From JBAXTE01 sp038240835 (lineage in GTDB: Bacteria; Bacteroidota; Bacteroidia; Bacteroidales; WCHB1-69), in assembly GCA_038240835.1 (NCBI GenBank), contig JBBRGJ010000031.1, positions 1-28,263 of the forward strand: a DNA stretch of 28,263 bases, read 5' to 3'. The position numbers and the translations under genes are program-made. Of this stretch, positions 1 through 8,081 are shown piece by piece (position 1 is the first letter of the stretch; each line of letters starts with the position of its first letter). The notes under the pieces are model-generated. The model saw only the letters and a list, made by a program, of their open reading frames with translations, was not told where the DNA came from and did no database searches.

Positions 1-30
1 ATTTTGATGTCTGGCATCTATTTTCTTCAT
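1..30 (-). CDS. possible 5' end of a gene running off the left edge
   Basis: On the minus strand an ATG at 28-30 opens a frame reading MKKIDARHQN to the edge. A -7-like element (CAAAATTA on the plus strand, 53-60, which is TAATTTTG on the minus strand) lies a suitable distance upstream, and an in-frame stop lies at 46-48. Ten codons are too few to identify a product. It would follow hutI on the same strand. Confidence 0.22.
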   Translation of the reverse strand, partial: MKKIDARHQN

Positions 31-264
31 CGCACCCGCCTCGTCTTAACCTCAAAATTATCTGTTTTTCTTAACGCTTTTTTGACAAGGTCGGTCTGAG
101 ATAGCAATATTCATAAATTATTTTTTCACTAAAGTAAGTGAGATTCATCCTGTATGTAAACATCTGTAATTTAGTGTGTTAATTGTAATTTCAACAATTA
201 GTTGCGGATTTATGGTAATTGAAATAATATAACACCGAGTTTGGGGTTTTGCAACGGTCTCAGA

Positions 265-1509
265 TTATCTGATTTTTCCATTTAATATTACCGTTGCCAC
301 TTTGTTATCGCCGAATGAGTATGGCATAAATTCAACACTCGACATTGGAGTGGTGATAAAAACGTTTGCTCTTTTTCCCACGGCAATCGATCCAAGTTCG
401 CGAGAGAGATCCATTGCATATGCACTGTTTAGAGTCACAGCGTTGATGGCTTCCGAAGGGAGCATTTTGTATTTGATACAACCCATTGATAAAATAAGTT
501 GCATGTTGCCAGATGGCGAAGAACCTGGATTGAAATCGCTGGCAAGCGCGACGGGCAGACCACTATCAATCATTTTTCTCACTGGTGCGTATACCATTCC
601 AAGGAAAAAAGCAGCGCCAGGCAATAGAGTGGGCATTGTTTCAGAATTTAATAAACATGCAATCTCTTCATCGCCTGTAAATTCTAAGTGATCCACAGAG
701 AGTGCGTTATATTTAACGCCTACTTGAATTCCACCAGAATAATCGAGTTCGTTGGCATGAATTTTTGCTCGCATGCCATGTTTCATCGCACTCATTAATA
801 TCCGTTCTGTATCTTCGGTGGTAAAAAATCCTTTATCGCAAAAAACATCCACAAAATCAGCAAGTTCTTCTGCGGCAACCAGCGGCATCATTTCGTTGAT
901 GATTAAATCCACAAATTCTGTCTGCCTTCCTTTATATTCTAATGGAACAGCATGAGCGCCTAAAAAGGTAGATTTTATAGTAAGTGGTGATTTCTCTTTG
1001 AGTCGTCGAATCACACGAAGCATTTTTAGTTCATCTTCCACACTTAATCCATATCCGCTTTTGATTTCAACAGCGCCTGTGCCATAGGATGCAATCAGTT
1101 CTAGTCTTTGCCAAGCCGAGTCAAATAGTTCCTCTTCAGTGGCTTCGTGCAAACGTTTTGCGGAGTTGATAATTCCTCCTCCTCGCTTTGCAATCTCTTC
1201 GTAACTTAATCCTTTTATTTTATCGATGTATTCAATTTCTCTACTGCCCATATATACCAAATGGGTGTGTGAATCGCAGAAAGAGGGAAAAACCATTCTT
1301 CCCGAAGCATCTATTTGAGTGGTTGTAGGTTTGATATTCTTCTGATTGAGCGAATCCATCGATCCAAAGGAGTGAATTTTATCGCCTTCGATGTAAAGCC
1401 AAGCATTATCGATATTTACAAGGTTTTGCATGGCTTTCCCCGCTCTCAATAAAACAGGTTTGTCTTCGGTTTGAACTAGGGTTTTAATATTCGTGATTAA
1501 TATACTCAT
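265..1509 (-). CDS. hutI: imidazolonepropionase (HutI)
   Basis: Cytoplasmic metal-dependent hydrolase that opens 4-imidazolone-5-propanoate to N-formimino-L-glutamate, the third step of histidine degradation. The 414-residue length is normal for the family. The amidohydrolase metal-site signature HTH is at residues 81-83, KSGYGL at 150-155, HANE at 251-254, a conserved His in SVDHLEF at 274, and the metal-binding Asp in ASDFNPGS at 325. The ATG start (1507-1509) lies just downstream of a -7 element on the minus strand. No other hut gene is visible. The rest of the pathway may lie beyond the left edge on the same strand or elsewhere. It is divergent from the C10 peptidase. The assignment is firm from motifs and full length. 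Confidence 0.95.
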   Translation of the reverse strand: MSILITNIKTLVQTEDKPVLLRAGKAMQNLVNIDNAWLYIEGDKIHSFGSMDSLNQKNIKPTTTQIDASGRMVFPSFCDSHTHLVYMGSREIEYIDKIKGLSYEEIAKRGGGIINSAKRLHEATEEELFDSAWQRLELIASYGTGAVEIKSGYGLSVEDELKMLRVIRRLKEKSPLTIKSTFLGAHAVPLEYKGRQTEFVDLIINEMMPLVAAEELADFVDVFCDKGFFTTEDTERILMSAMKHGMRAKIHANELDYSGGIQVGVKYNALSVDHLEFTGDEEIACLLNSETMPTLLPGAAFFLGMVYAPVRKMIDSGLPVALASDFNPGSSPSGNMQLILSMGCIKYKMLPSEAINAVTLNSAYAMDLSRELGSIAVGKRANVFITTPMSSVEFMPYSFGDNKVATVILNGKIR

Positions 1510-1526
1510 GATTCTATTTTTTTTAG

Positions 1527-1534
1527 CAAAAGTA
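1527..1534 (-). promoter_or_regulatory. -7 promoter element for hutI
   Basis: CAAAAGTA on the plus strand reads TACTTTTG on the minus strand, an exact match to the Bacteroidota TAnnTTTG element, 17 bases before the hutI start codon. No good -33 TTG is seen at 19 bases. Confidence 0.5.
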
Positions 1535-1630
1535 ATAAAACCCTGATTGTAAATACTAGATATAATGTTATAATTTTGTTATTCATGGCAAAAAATGGAG
1601 ATTGAATGTTTAGGCAATAATAAAAACATT

Positions 1631-1638
1631 TATCTTTG
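1631..1638 (+). promoter_or_regulatory. -7 promoter element for the C10 peptidase
   Basis: TATCTTTG matches TAnnTTTG exactly and predicts a 5' leader of about 45 bases before the ATG at 1689. The -33 position holds TTT rather than TTG. Confidence 0.55.
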
Positions 1639-1688
1639 GGGAGTAAAAATAAAAAGAAAACAAAGAAAAACAAATAAATCAATTTTAA

Positions 1689-3833
1689 ATGAAAAAAATC
1701 AGCACCTTTATTTTGGTACTATTTAGTATCACATTAATCGCCAAGGAAGTTCCTAGAGATGTAGCTGTTAAAGCAGCCACTTTCTATTACAAAGAGCGTT
1801 GTATCGCTTTTGGAAAAACACTAGCTATAGAGCCTTCTGTAAAATCCGTTTATGTGGAAAAGAGTGGAAATGTAGCACTTTATTATGTCGTAAATTTTGA
1901 ACCTAAAGGATTTGTGGTTATTGCTGCAGACGACGCCAGTGTTCCAGTATTAGGATACTCTGTTGATCAATATTTAGACAAAAACAATGCAGCGCCTTCA
2001 ATGTTAGATTGGTTCACAATCTACGAAGAATCACTAAAAGCCATCATTAAAACTGGCGCTTCTCCTAGCCCTGAGGCAAAAGCGGAGTGGACTAGAATTA
2101 CCAATCCTGATGCAGTAGTTAGTAATGCTAAATTTGGTGTTCCTGTGGTTGGACCACTTCTTAGCACTACTTGGAATCAAGATCAGTTTTACAACGAACA
2201 AGTGCCTTTTGATTCTATGTCGGTGAATGGATACGATTTTCACGTTCCAAACGGTTGTGTTGCTCTGGCAATGTCGCAGGTAATGTTTTATAACAGACAC
2301 CCAAAAATAGGAAATGGTTCAAAAACATACAACGAAAGCAACTCTTATGGAGATGGTGGAATTGATGAGTATGGAATACTTTCAGCTAATTTTGGAGCAA
2401 CTACTTACAATTGGGATGCGATGACCGATGTTGTGGGTAATTATAATTTTAGTGTAGCGCAATTGATTTCGCATGCAGGGATTGGTGTTAGCATGGATTA
2501 TGCGGTGGACGGATCTGGTACTCAAACTGCTTCTGCGGTGTTGGCATTAAAACAATATTTCAGATATACTTCAAGTTTAACGTATAAAGATAAAACTCAA
2601 TACAACGAAACTACTTGGAAAGCTTTATTTAAAACACAATTAGACGCTCGTCACCCAATGATTAACTCGGGTCGTGCAGCTGATAATTCTGGTGGCCATG
2701 CTTTTAACTGTGATGGTTACGACGATCAAGATTATTTCCACTTCAATTTTGGTTGGGGCGGTTATGGGAATGGTTGGTTTCTTTTGACAAACCTAAACCC
2801 AACGTCAAACGATTTTAATACTGGCCAACAAGCAGTGATTAATATTTATCCTGACATTGCGCCTGCTGCTTGTCCTGAAAATGCTGTGTTAACAGCACGC
2901 AATGGATCCCTTGAAGATGGAAGTCGCTCAGCTAATTACGCAAACAACCTAGATTGTCAATGGCTAATTGCACCAGATGAAGGAACTTCTATTTCTGTAA
3001 CTTTCTCTAGAATCGCTACTGAATTAGGCGCTGATTCAATTATCTTTTATGCAGGTGAAACCACAGCAAGTCCTGTTGTTGCTTCTTTTTCTGGGACCAC
3101 TTTGCCTGGTACATTTACAATAGCTAGTCCAAAAGCATTGGTTCGTTTTGTCACCAACGGTTCAGTAGATAATGATGGTTGGTTGTTTAATTACTCTAGC
3201 GCAGTGGAAGGCACATACTGTTCATTCATAAAAGTTTATTCTACTGCTACCGGTACTGTTACTGATGGAAGTGATGTGAACAAATATCACAATAATAGTT
3301 ACTGTAGATGGTTTATTCAACCTTCTGGAGCTGCAAATATTACCTTGACTTTTACAGAATTTGATTTGTCTGTTGATGATCAATTGTATGTTCTTAATCG
3401 TGTTAATAGCACCAACCCAAGTTTAATCAGTATATTAACTGGTTCTTCAATGCCCGCAGCTATATATTGCCCTTCTGGCAGATTAGGTCTTACTTTTCAA
3501 GCTGATAATAACAATATAGCCAATGGATTCGGCGCAACTTGGACTAGTTCAACTTCTGGTATCAACGAGATTTCGGGAGTCGAAAACATTATGCTTTTCC
3601 CTAATCCTGTTACTTCTCAGTTGAATATTGAGATGGCATTGGAAAAAAACTTCCAAGGAACCATCAATATTTTAGACATTAGCGGTAAAGTGGTTTATAC
3701 TTCAGAAATAAACACTGGTTCTGGCGCTTTTACCCACACTGCTGATGTAAGTGGTTTGTCTAAAGGTTTCTATCTTGTAAACTTTGTTAGCAATAGCGGA
3801 GAAAGAATTGCAATGAAATTTAGCAAAAACTAA
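1689..3833 (+). CDS. secreted C10 (streptopain-type) cysteine peptidase with CUB-like domains and T9SS sorting domain
   Basis: Exported protease predicted to cross the outer membrane by type IX secretion. A signal peptide covers about residues 1-18. An inhibitory prodomain of the Spi/C10 type covers about 20-130. The papain-fold C10 domain covers about 150-390, with a WNQ motif at 162-164 likely supplying the oxyanion Gln, the catalytic Cys190 in HVPNGCVALAMSQ, the catalytic His337 in SGGHAFNCDGY, and GWGG at 355-358. Two CUB-like beta modules follow, starting near Cys395 and Cys513, each with paired Cys. The last 80 residues are a type A T9SS sorting domain (FPNPVTSQLNI near the start, GLSKGFYLVNF near the end). 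714 residues is a normal length for Bacteroidota members. The gene stands alone, with its own promoter and terminator. It probably degrades extracellular protein; the substrate is unknown. Confidence 0.93.
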   Translation: MKKISTFILVLFSITLIAKEVPRDVAVKAATFYYKERCIAFGKTLAIEPSVKSVYVEKSGNVALYYVVNFEPKGFVVIAADDASVPVLGYSVDQYLDKNNAAPSMLDWFTIYEESLKAIIKTGASPSPEAKAEWTRITNPDAVVSNAKFGVPVVGPLLSTTWNQDQFYNEQVPFDSMSVNGYDFHVPNGCVALAMSQVMFYNRHPKIGNGSKTYNESNSYGDGGIDEYGILSANFGATTYNWDAMTDVVGNYNFSVAQLISHAGIGVSMDYAVDGSGTQTASAVLALKQYFRYTSSLTYKDKTQYNETTWKALFKTQLDARHPMINSGRAADNSGGHAFNCDGYDDQDYFHFNFGWGGYGNGWFLLTNLNPTSNDFNTGQQAVINIYPDIAPAACPENAVLTARNGSLEDGSRSANYANNLDCQWLIAPDEGTSISVTFSRIATELGADSIIFYAGETTASPVVASFSGTTLPGTFTIASPKALVRFVTNGSVDNDGWLFNYSSAVEGTYCSFIKVYSTATGTVTDGSDVNKYHNNSYCRWFIQPSGAANITLTFTEFDLSVDDQLYVLNRVNSTNPSLISILTGSSMPAAIYCPSGRLGLTFQADNNNIANGFGATWTSSTSGINEISGVENIMLFPNPVTSQLNIEMALEKNFQGTINILDISGKVVYTSEINTGSGAFTHTADVSGLSKGFYLVNFVSNSGERIAMKFSKN

Positions 3834-3856
3834 ATCTTCTTAAATATCGTATATGG

Positions 3857-3886
3857 AAAAAGGCGTTTTTTAAAACGCCTTTTTTT
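3857..3886 (+). terminator. intrinsic terminator after the C10 peptidase
   Basis: The perfect stem AGGCGTTTT/AAAACGCCT (3861-3869 and 3872-3880) with a 2-base loop is followed by a run of T and preceded by A. It could also end transcription of the minus-strand gene at 3905. Confidence 0.9.
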
Positions 3887-3904
3887 GTGCCAATTATTTA
3901 TGAA

Positions 3905-4255
3905 TCAACGCGAAATGGGTTGAAACTGATTCTTTTTATTCTGAGCAACGAGGGTCATTTTCAGATCTGAGCACTCTTGGAAATCTTGTTTTTTTCGGAA
4001 GTTTTGCGATGAGTTTTGCCATCTATAAAATGCCTCCGATGAATTCCATTTTAAGATGAAAAGAGTGGTGCGAGGGCGGTAATCGCCTACCACGGCTTCT
4101 GAGACGGATCCGTCAAAAATCAAAATGCCTCCATAAGGCTCAATTGCAATTAAATACTGATGAAAGAGCTCGTGAAAAGTGGTTCTGTCATATATCTCGG
4201 CATCCATCAGTATTAATACTTCATCTTCTTCGGTTATATAGTGATTGTAAATCAT
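3905..4255 (-). CDS. DUF1330-like small protein
   Basis: A 116-residue protein with no signal peptide or membrane segment. The pattern of a polar N-terminal strand (residues 10-18), a helix with FHELFHQYLIAI (28-39), GGILIFDG (43-50), GDYRPRTTLFILKW (57-70) and an Ser-Glu-Ala-Phe-containing helix (73-77) with a Trp recalls the DUF1330 dimeric alpha-beta barrel, where GG and P-R-x-x-(I/L)-x-(E/K)-(F/W) are typical. Function is unknown. It is divergent from fba with its own -7 element and is convergent with the C10 peptidase. The family link rests on pattern recognition only. Confidence 0.7.
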   Translation of the reverse strand: MIYNHYITEEDEVLILMDAEIYDRTTFHELFHQYLIAIEPYGGILIFDGSVSEAVVGDYRPRTTLFILKWNSSEAFYRWQNSSQNFRKKQDFQECSDLKMTLVAQNKKNQFQPISR

Positions 4256-4284
4256 AAAAAAGCAATTTTGTTATCGTTCCTCAA

Positions 4285-4292
4285 CAAAAGTA
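4285..4292 (-). promoter_or_regulatory. -7 promoter element for the DUF1330-like gene
   Basis: CAAAAGTA on the plus strand (TACTTTTG on the minus strand) lies 29 bases before the start codon at 4253-4255. A CAA (minus TTG) is present but at a spacing of about 23, so the -33 is weak. Confidence 0.4.
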
Positions 4293-4336
4293 GTAAAGAA
4301 TTTCTGATATTTGAACAATGGATGGAAAAAACTGAT

Positions 4337-4344
4337 TACCTTTG
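4337..4344 (+). promoter_or_regulatory. -7 promoter element for fba
   Basis: TACCTTTG matches TAnnTTTG and sits 35 bases before the aldolase ATG. A TTG at 4311-4313 is 23 bases upstream, longer than the usual 19. Confidence 0.5.
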
Positions 4345-4379
4345 AAGAAAATTTATAGAACTATAAAAATTTATTTATT

Positions 4380-5372
4380 ATGATTCATTATAAAGAATTA
4401 GGGCTTTCAAATTCGAATGAGATATTTGCAAAAGCTGTCAGCGGAGGATACGCAATTCCCGCATTTAACTTCAATAATTTAGAACAACTTCAGGCCATTG
4501 TTCAGGCGTGTGTTGAGACAAAATCACCGGTAATTATCCAAGTTTCTAGTGGTGCTCGTAAATATGCAAATCAAACAATGTTGCGTTTTCTAGCGCAAGG
4601 TGCTGTTGAATATGCTAAAGAACTAGGTTGTAATATTCCAATTGTACTCCATTTAGATCATGGTGACTCTTTTGAACTTTGCAAATCATGCATCGATTCA
4701 GGTTTTTCATCTGTGATGATTGATGGATCACATTTGCCTTACGAAGAAAACATTGCCTTAACTCGCAAAGTAGTTGAATATGCTCATAAATTTGAAGTGA
4801 GTGTTGAAGGAGAATTAGGAGTTTTAGCAGGTGTAGAAGATGATGTTTCATCCGAAGTTTCACATTACACTAAACCAGAAGAGGTGATTGATTTTGTAGG
4901 AAGAACTGGCGTGGATTCGTTGGCAATTTCTATTGGTACTTCCCACGGTGCTAATAAATTCACCCCCGATCAATGTACTAAAAATGCAGAAGGCGTGCTT
5001 ATTCCTCCTCCATTACGTTTTGATATTTTAGAAGAAATAGAAAAACAGTTACCCGGTTTCCCAATCGTTCTTCATGGTGCTTCATCGGTACCTGCTGATT
5101 TAGTGAAAACAATAAATGCTTTTGGTGGCAACATCAAAAACGCAGTAGGTATTCCCGAAGAACAACTTCGCAAAGCCGCTGCTTCTGCTGTTTGTAAAAT
5201 CAACATCGATTCTGATGGCCGATTGGCAATGACGGCAGCTGTGAGAAAAGTATTGGTGGAAAATCCTGCCGAATTTGATCCAAGAAAATTCTTAGGACCT
5301 GCTAGAGATCAATTAAAATCACTCTATATCCATAAAATTAAAAATGTATTGGGTAGTTTTGATAAAGCATAA
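4380..5372 (+). CDS. fba: class II fructose-bisphosphate aldolase
   Basis: Zinc-dependent cytoplasmic aldolase that interconverts fructose 1,6-bisphosphate with dihydroxyacetone phosphate and glyceraldehyde 3-phosphate in glycolysis and gluconeogenesis. 330 residues matches the class II type found in Bacteroides. Visible motifs are the N-terminal AIPAFNFNN (25-33), HLDHGDS (91-97) with the catalytic Asp and a zinc His, the GELGVLAGVEDD loop (about 143-154), AISIGTSHGANK with a zinc His (near 190), and VLHGASSVP with the third zinc His (near 235). It is monocistronic with its own -7 element and a terminator 33 bases past the stop. The last 29 bases of the gene recur, nearly identical, at 6298-6325. 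Confidence 0.96.
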   Translation: MIHYKELGLSNSNEIFAKAVSGGYAIPAFNFNNLEQLQAIVQACVETKSPVIIQVSSGARKYANQTMLRFLAQGAVEYAKELGCNIPIVLHLDHGDSFELCKSCIDSGFSSVMIDGSHLPYEENIALTRKVVEYAHKFEVSVEGELGVLAGVEDDVSSEVSHYTKPEEVIDFVGRTGVDSLAISIGTSHGANKFTPDQCTKNAEGVLIPPPLRFDILEEIEKQLPGFPIVLHGASSVPADLVKTINAFGGNIKNAVGIPEEQLRKAAASAVCKINIDSDGRLAMTAAVRKVLVENPAEFDPRKFLGPARDQLKSLYIHKIKNVLGSFDKA

Positions 5373-5404
5373 CTAAATCCTGATATTTGGAATATAAAAA
5401 AAAG

Positions 5405-5431
5405 AAGAGCTGGAAATAGCTCTTTTTTTTT
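5405..5431 (+). terminator. intrinsic terminator after fba
   Basis: Stem AAGAGCT (5405-5411), 6-base loop, AGCTCTT (5418-5424), then a T tract to 5431. Confidence 0.88.
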
Positions 5432-5472
5432 ATGAGGTATTTTATGAACTGAAAACTTTTTTACTTCGAAAG

Positions 5473-5503
5473 TTTTTCTTTTTTAGTGTCACTTTTGCCT
5501 TGA
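5473..5503 (+). repeat. 31-bp dispersed motif, copy A
   Basis: It shares 28 of 31 bases with 5814-5844; the common core is CTTTTTTAGTGTCA. It overlaps the hairpin arm at 5491. Confidence 0.65.
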
Positions 5504-5512
5504 TGCAAAAGT
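5491..5512. repeat. short perfect hairpin
   Basis: ACTTTTGC, loop CTTGAT, GCAAAAGT: an 8-bp perfect stem. There is no T tract after it, so a terminator role is unlikely. I recall similar motifs scattered between genes in Bacteroidota. Confidence 0.55.
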
Positions 5513-5813
5513 ATTCAAAAAATCAAGAAGGAGCGAATGCAAGTTTTTGGGAAATTTCAAATGCAATAAGCAATTCTTTAGCAAGGTAGGCTAATTTGAA
5601 GTCTTTGTTGTTCTCTAAAAGATTATTGCTTTCTCCTAGACTTAAAATTAGGACGCTTGTCACCCGAAAAAGGGTGATAAACGCCCTTGCTGAATTGCTA
5701 ATTGTATTTGAAAACTATTGTTTATGAGGGCTCGCTCGCTCCTTCAGGTCCCACGCGCAGATGATTGAGCTATTTTTGAAGATGTAGGGCTACGCAGTGA
5801 TGGCTTACGCATG

Positions 5814-5844
5814 TTTCTCTTTTTTAGTGTCATTTTTGTCTTGA
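5814..5844 (+). repeat. 31-bp dispersed motif, copy B
   Basis: Second copy of the motif at 5473-5503, differing at 3 positions, all of them C/T exchanges. Confidence 0.65.
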
Positions 5845-6297
5845 CATCCCGCCTTATGGGATAAAATCCAGTAACCAATTTCAAGTCCCGTAGGGACGTA
5901 ATGTCGGTAAAACACATATCTGACAAAAAAAACAGAGTGCCGTTAGGCGATGCAGAGCGATGTGCTGAGCCAGTCGAAACGAGCCCTCCAATGCAGGATA
6001 AATTTATCCAACAATGGTGGACTTGTCGAACTGCACGTAACCTGTTAACATCCTGTAATTTGTGTTTTAAAAGGATTGCGTCTCTAAGCGACTCGTTTTT
6101 AAATAAACTATTCTTTTACCGATATTTTGTCCCTTAGGACAATTCACCCACTCCGCTAATCACCTCCGCGACAAAGATTACTCAATTGGTTTTGCTCTCT
6201 TTTTATTCACATTAAATTCGTGCATTGGCTTCGCCGAAGGCATCCCACAATTTTAGAAGAAAAAGAGAAGACTGAGTCGCTTCATCGCTCCGTTGAT

Positions 6298-6325
6298 ATG
6301 TATTGGGTAGTTTTGAAAAGCATAA
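6298..6325 (+). repeat. duplicated 3' end of fba
   Basis: 28 bases match 5344-5372 (the last codons and stop of fba) with a single-base deletion. The match resumes as TCCT after a 5-base gap. The two copies bracket the 0.9-kb non-coding region, suggesting a duplication or insertion event at the end of fba. Confidence 0.75.
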
Positions 6326-6360
6326 TCCTAAAGAATGTCCTTTAGAGAATTAATAGAGTT

Positions 6361-7251
6361 CTATCGCTGTTTTAATTGGGCGATAATCATTCCCGATAGC
6401 ATTAATCCACAACCAATCATTGCATTCATGGAGAGTGTTTCGTTTAAAATCAGCCATCCGCCAATTACGGCAAACAGTGATTCTAGGCTTAAAATAATGG
6501 CTGAATAGGTTGGATGTGCATGCTTTTGTACCACTACTTGCAGCGTGTAAGCAACTCCTACCGATAATAATCCGCCGTATAAAATTGGAATGGTGGCTTC
6601 GATAATTTGGCTAAATATTACCTCTTCAATGGCAAAAGCAACCATGAAACTCAATACGGAACAGACGGCAAATTGGTATTGTGCCAGAACCACTGAGTTC
6701 ATTTTTGGCGAGAGATAACTGGTCAATAATACATGAATGGCCCAAATTACAGCGCTAACCATGGTAATTGCATCGCCCATTGAGAGCGTGCCCATGTCGG
6801 CGACACTGAGCATATACAAGCCAATGGTGGACAAAACAACCGCAATCCATAAAAAGAAAGATGTTTTGTGCTTGAATAAAAATCCCATCATGGCCACAAA
6901 TACAACATACAAACCGGTGATAAATCCCGATTTCCCAGCTGTCGTATATTGCAAAGCAACTTGTTGCATGGATGCTGCCGTAAATAAGACAATCCCTAAT
7001 ATTAGTCCACCATATCGCTTTTGCCAGCCAAATTGGCTTGTATTTTCTTCCTTTTTGTGCCTATTTTTATGTTTAAAATAATAAATTATAGGAAACAGTG
7101 ATAGGGTGCCAATGGCAAATCGAACTGCGTTGTAGGTAAATGGTCCCACATATTCCATCCCGATTTGCTGTGCCACAAAAGCAAACCCCCAAATCATGGC
7201 CGTAAGTATTAGGAGTAAGTTAGTAGAAGCGCTGTGTGTTTTTGTACTCAT
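6361..7251 (-). CDS. EamA/DMT-family transporter
   Basis: Integral membrane permease of about 296 residues with ten hydrophobic segments arranged as two EamA repeats. The first repeat starts with LLILTAMIWGFAFVAQQ and includes FTYNAVRFAIG. The second begins near the DAITMVSAVIWAIHVLL segment and ends with GGWLILNETLSMNAMIGC, the typical end of an EamA unit. Substrate cannot be read from sequence; family members export metabolites or amino acids. I prefer the ATG at 7249-7251 because extending to 7287 needs a TTG codon and adds 12 residues before the usual short N-terminus. It is divergent from the PAP2 gene with overlapping promoters. Confidence 0.9.
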   Translation of the reverse strand: MSTKTHSASTNLLLILTAMIWGFAFVAQQIGMEYVGPFTYNAVRFAIGTLSLFPIIYYFKHKNRHKKEENTSQFGWQKRYGGLILGIVLFTAASMQQVALQYTTAGKSGFITGLYVVFVAMMGFLFKHKTSFFLWIAVVLSTIGLYMLSVADMGTLSMGDAITMVSAVIWAIHVLLTSYLSPKMNSVVLAQYQFAVCSVLSFMVAFAIEEVIFSQIIEATIPILYGGLLSVGVAYTLQVVVQKHAHPTYSAIILSLESLFAVIGGWLILNETLSMNAMIGCGLMLSGMIIAQLKQR

Positions 7252-7339
7252 GTTGCCCGATAAAATGAAGTGTCTGATAGAAAACAAAAATGTGGACGTT
7301 TTCTAGCAAAAAATGTAGTTCTGTTTTTGAAATTGTGTG

Positions 7340-7370
7340 CAAATTTATGCAAAAATCAACCAACGACCAA
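7340..7370 (-). promoter_or_regulatory. promoter for the EamA transporter
   Basis: On the minus strand TTG (7368-7370), a 20-base spacer and TAAATTTG (7340-7347) form a near-ideal Bacteroidota promoter. It overlaps no part of the plus-strand -7 box but lies within 5 bases of the plus-strand -33 TTG. Confidence 0.65.
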
Positions 7371-7374
7371 AATA

Positions 7375-7404
7375 TTGAATGTGTGAAGAATATACATATC
7401 TTTG
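7375..7404 (+). promoter_or_regulatory. promoter for the PAP2 gene
   Basis: TTG (7375-7377), a 19-base spacer and TATCTTTG (7397-7404) match the Bacteroidota consensus at both boxes. This places the transcript start near 7408-7411 and decides the PAP2 start codon at 7422. Confidence 0.8.
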
Positions 7405-7421
7405 CAAAAAATTATTTCTGG

Positions 7422-8009
7422 ATGAAGAAAATAGCTTTATTGTCCTTATTGATAATCACCATGTCAGCGATTTTTGCGTTGGATATTGATGCGGATATTT
7501 TAAGAAAAGTAAATACAGAACGGATTAAATCCTTGGATGTTTTTTTTATTGCCCTTAGTTTTACGGCAGAGTACTTATACCTGTTTATTCCGCTAGGAAT
7601 TATACTTTGGGGAGTAGTCAAGAAAAACAATATAATCAGAAATAAAGGATATTTTGTTTTTATAATACTGATAATCAATAGTTTAATTTCTTTTGCCTTG
7701 AAAAACTCTTTCGATCGAGTCAGACCTTTTGCTGCGTATGATTTTGTAGAAAAAATTTCGGTAGGAGGGAGCTCCTCTTTTCCATCGGGTCACACCATGA
7801 GCGCTATTACATTGGCTTTTGCGGTTAGTTTGATGTTTAAAAATAGATATTTACAAATTTTTCTCTTTGCGTGGGCTATTCTTGTAGGGTACTCTCGAAT
7901 GCATTGTGGAGTACATTATTTTACCGATGTATTGGCTGGAGCATTCGTCGGGTTGATTGCTACTTATGGCTTTTACCTTCTGTTTAAGAAAAATAAATGG
8001 CTGATTTAA
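7422..8009 (+). CDS. PAP2-family membrane phosphatase
   Basis: Integral membrane acid phosphatase of 195 residues with the complete three-part PAP2 active site: KNSFDRVRP (94-102), PSGH (121-124) and SRMHCGVHYFTD (158-169, His165 nucleophile and Asp169). Five or six hydrophobic helices surround these, and the active site should face the periplasm. Likely substrates are lipid phosphates such as undecaprenyl pyrophosphate or phosphatidylglycerol phosphate; the sequence does not decide. The ATG at 7422 is chosen because the promoter at 7375-7404 lies inside the longer frame that opens at 7290. The downstream transporter has its own promoter-like signal. Confidence 0.92.
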   Translation: MKKIALLSLLIITMSAIFALDIDADILRKVNTERIKSLDVFFIALSFTAEYLYLFIPLGIILWGVVKKNNIIRNKGYFVFIILIINSLISFALKNSFDRVRPFAAYDFVEKISVGGSSSFPSGHTMSAITLAFAVSLMFKNRYLQIFLFAWAILVGYSRMHCGVHYFTDVLAGAFVGLIATYGFYLLFKKNKWLI

Positions 8010-8040
8010 TAGGGATCTGATTTTTTTTTATTAAATAGTT

Positions 8041-8070
8041 TTGAAAATAATATTATTTTACATAATTTAG
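8041..8070 (+). promoter_or_regulatory. promoter for the NSS transporter operon
   Basis: TTG (8041-8043), a 19-base spacer and TAATTTAG (8063-8070), one mismatch from TAnnTTTG. The transcript would start only a few bases before the first ATG at 8082, which favours the second in-frame ATG at 8091. Confidence 0.5.
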
Positions 8071-8081
8071 CATGATAAAAC

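Larger units (their letters stand above)
5432..6360. other. long non-coding, repeat-rich region between fba and the EamA gene
   Basis: About 0.9 kb with no convincing gene. Short open frames here have no recognisable domain, signal or promoter. It holds a perfect hairpin (5491-5512), two copies of a 31-base T-rich motif (5473-5503 and 5814-5844, 28 of 31 bases alike), a short palindrome-like GTCCCGTAGGGAC near 5885-5897, and a duplicate of the fba 3' end at 6298-6325. It looks like layered, decayed dispersed repeats. Confidence 0.6.

Noticed and set aside
1..99. Plus-strand frame open from the left edge
   Set aside because: Thirty-two codons with no recognisable content; an edge-open frame of this size is expected by chance.
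302..691. 129-codon plus-strand frame opposite hutI
   Set aside because: It lies fully antisense to a gene with complete catalytic motifs and has no promoter or domain.
5901..6137. 78-codon frame in the fba-EamA spacer
   Set aside because: Composition is irregular, it runs through repeat-like sequence, and no motif or promoter supports it.
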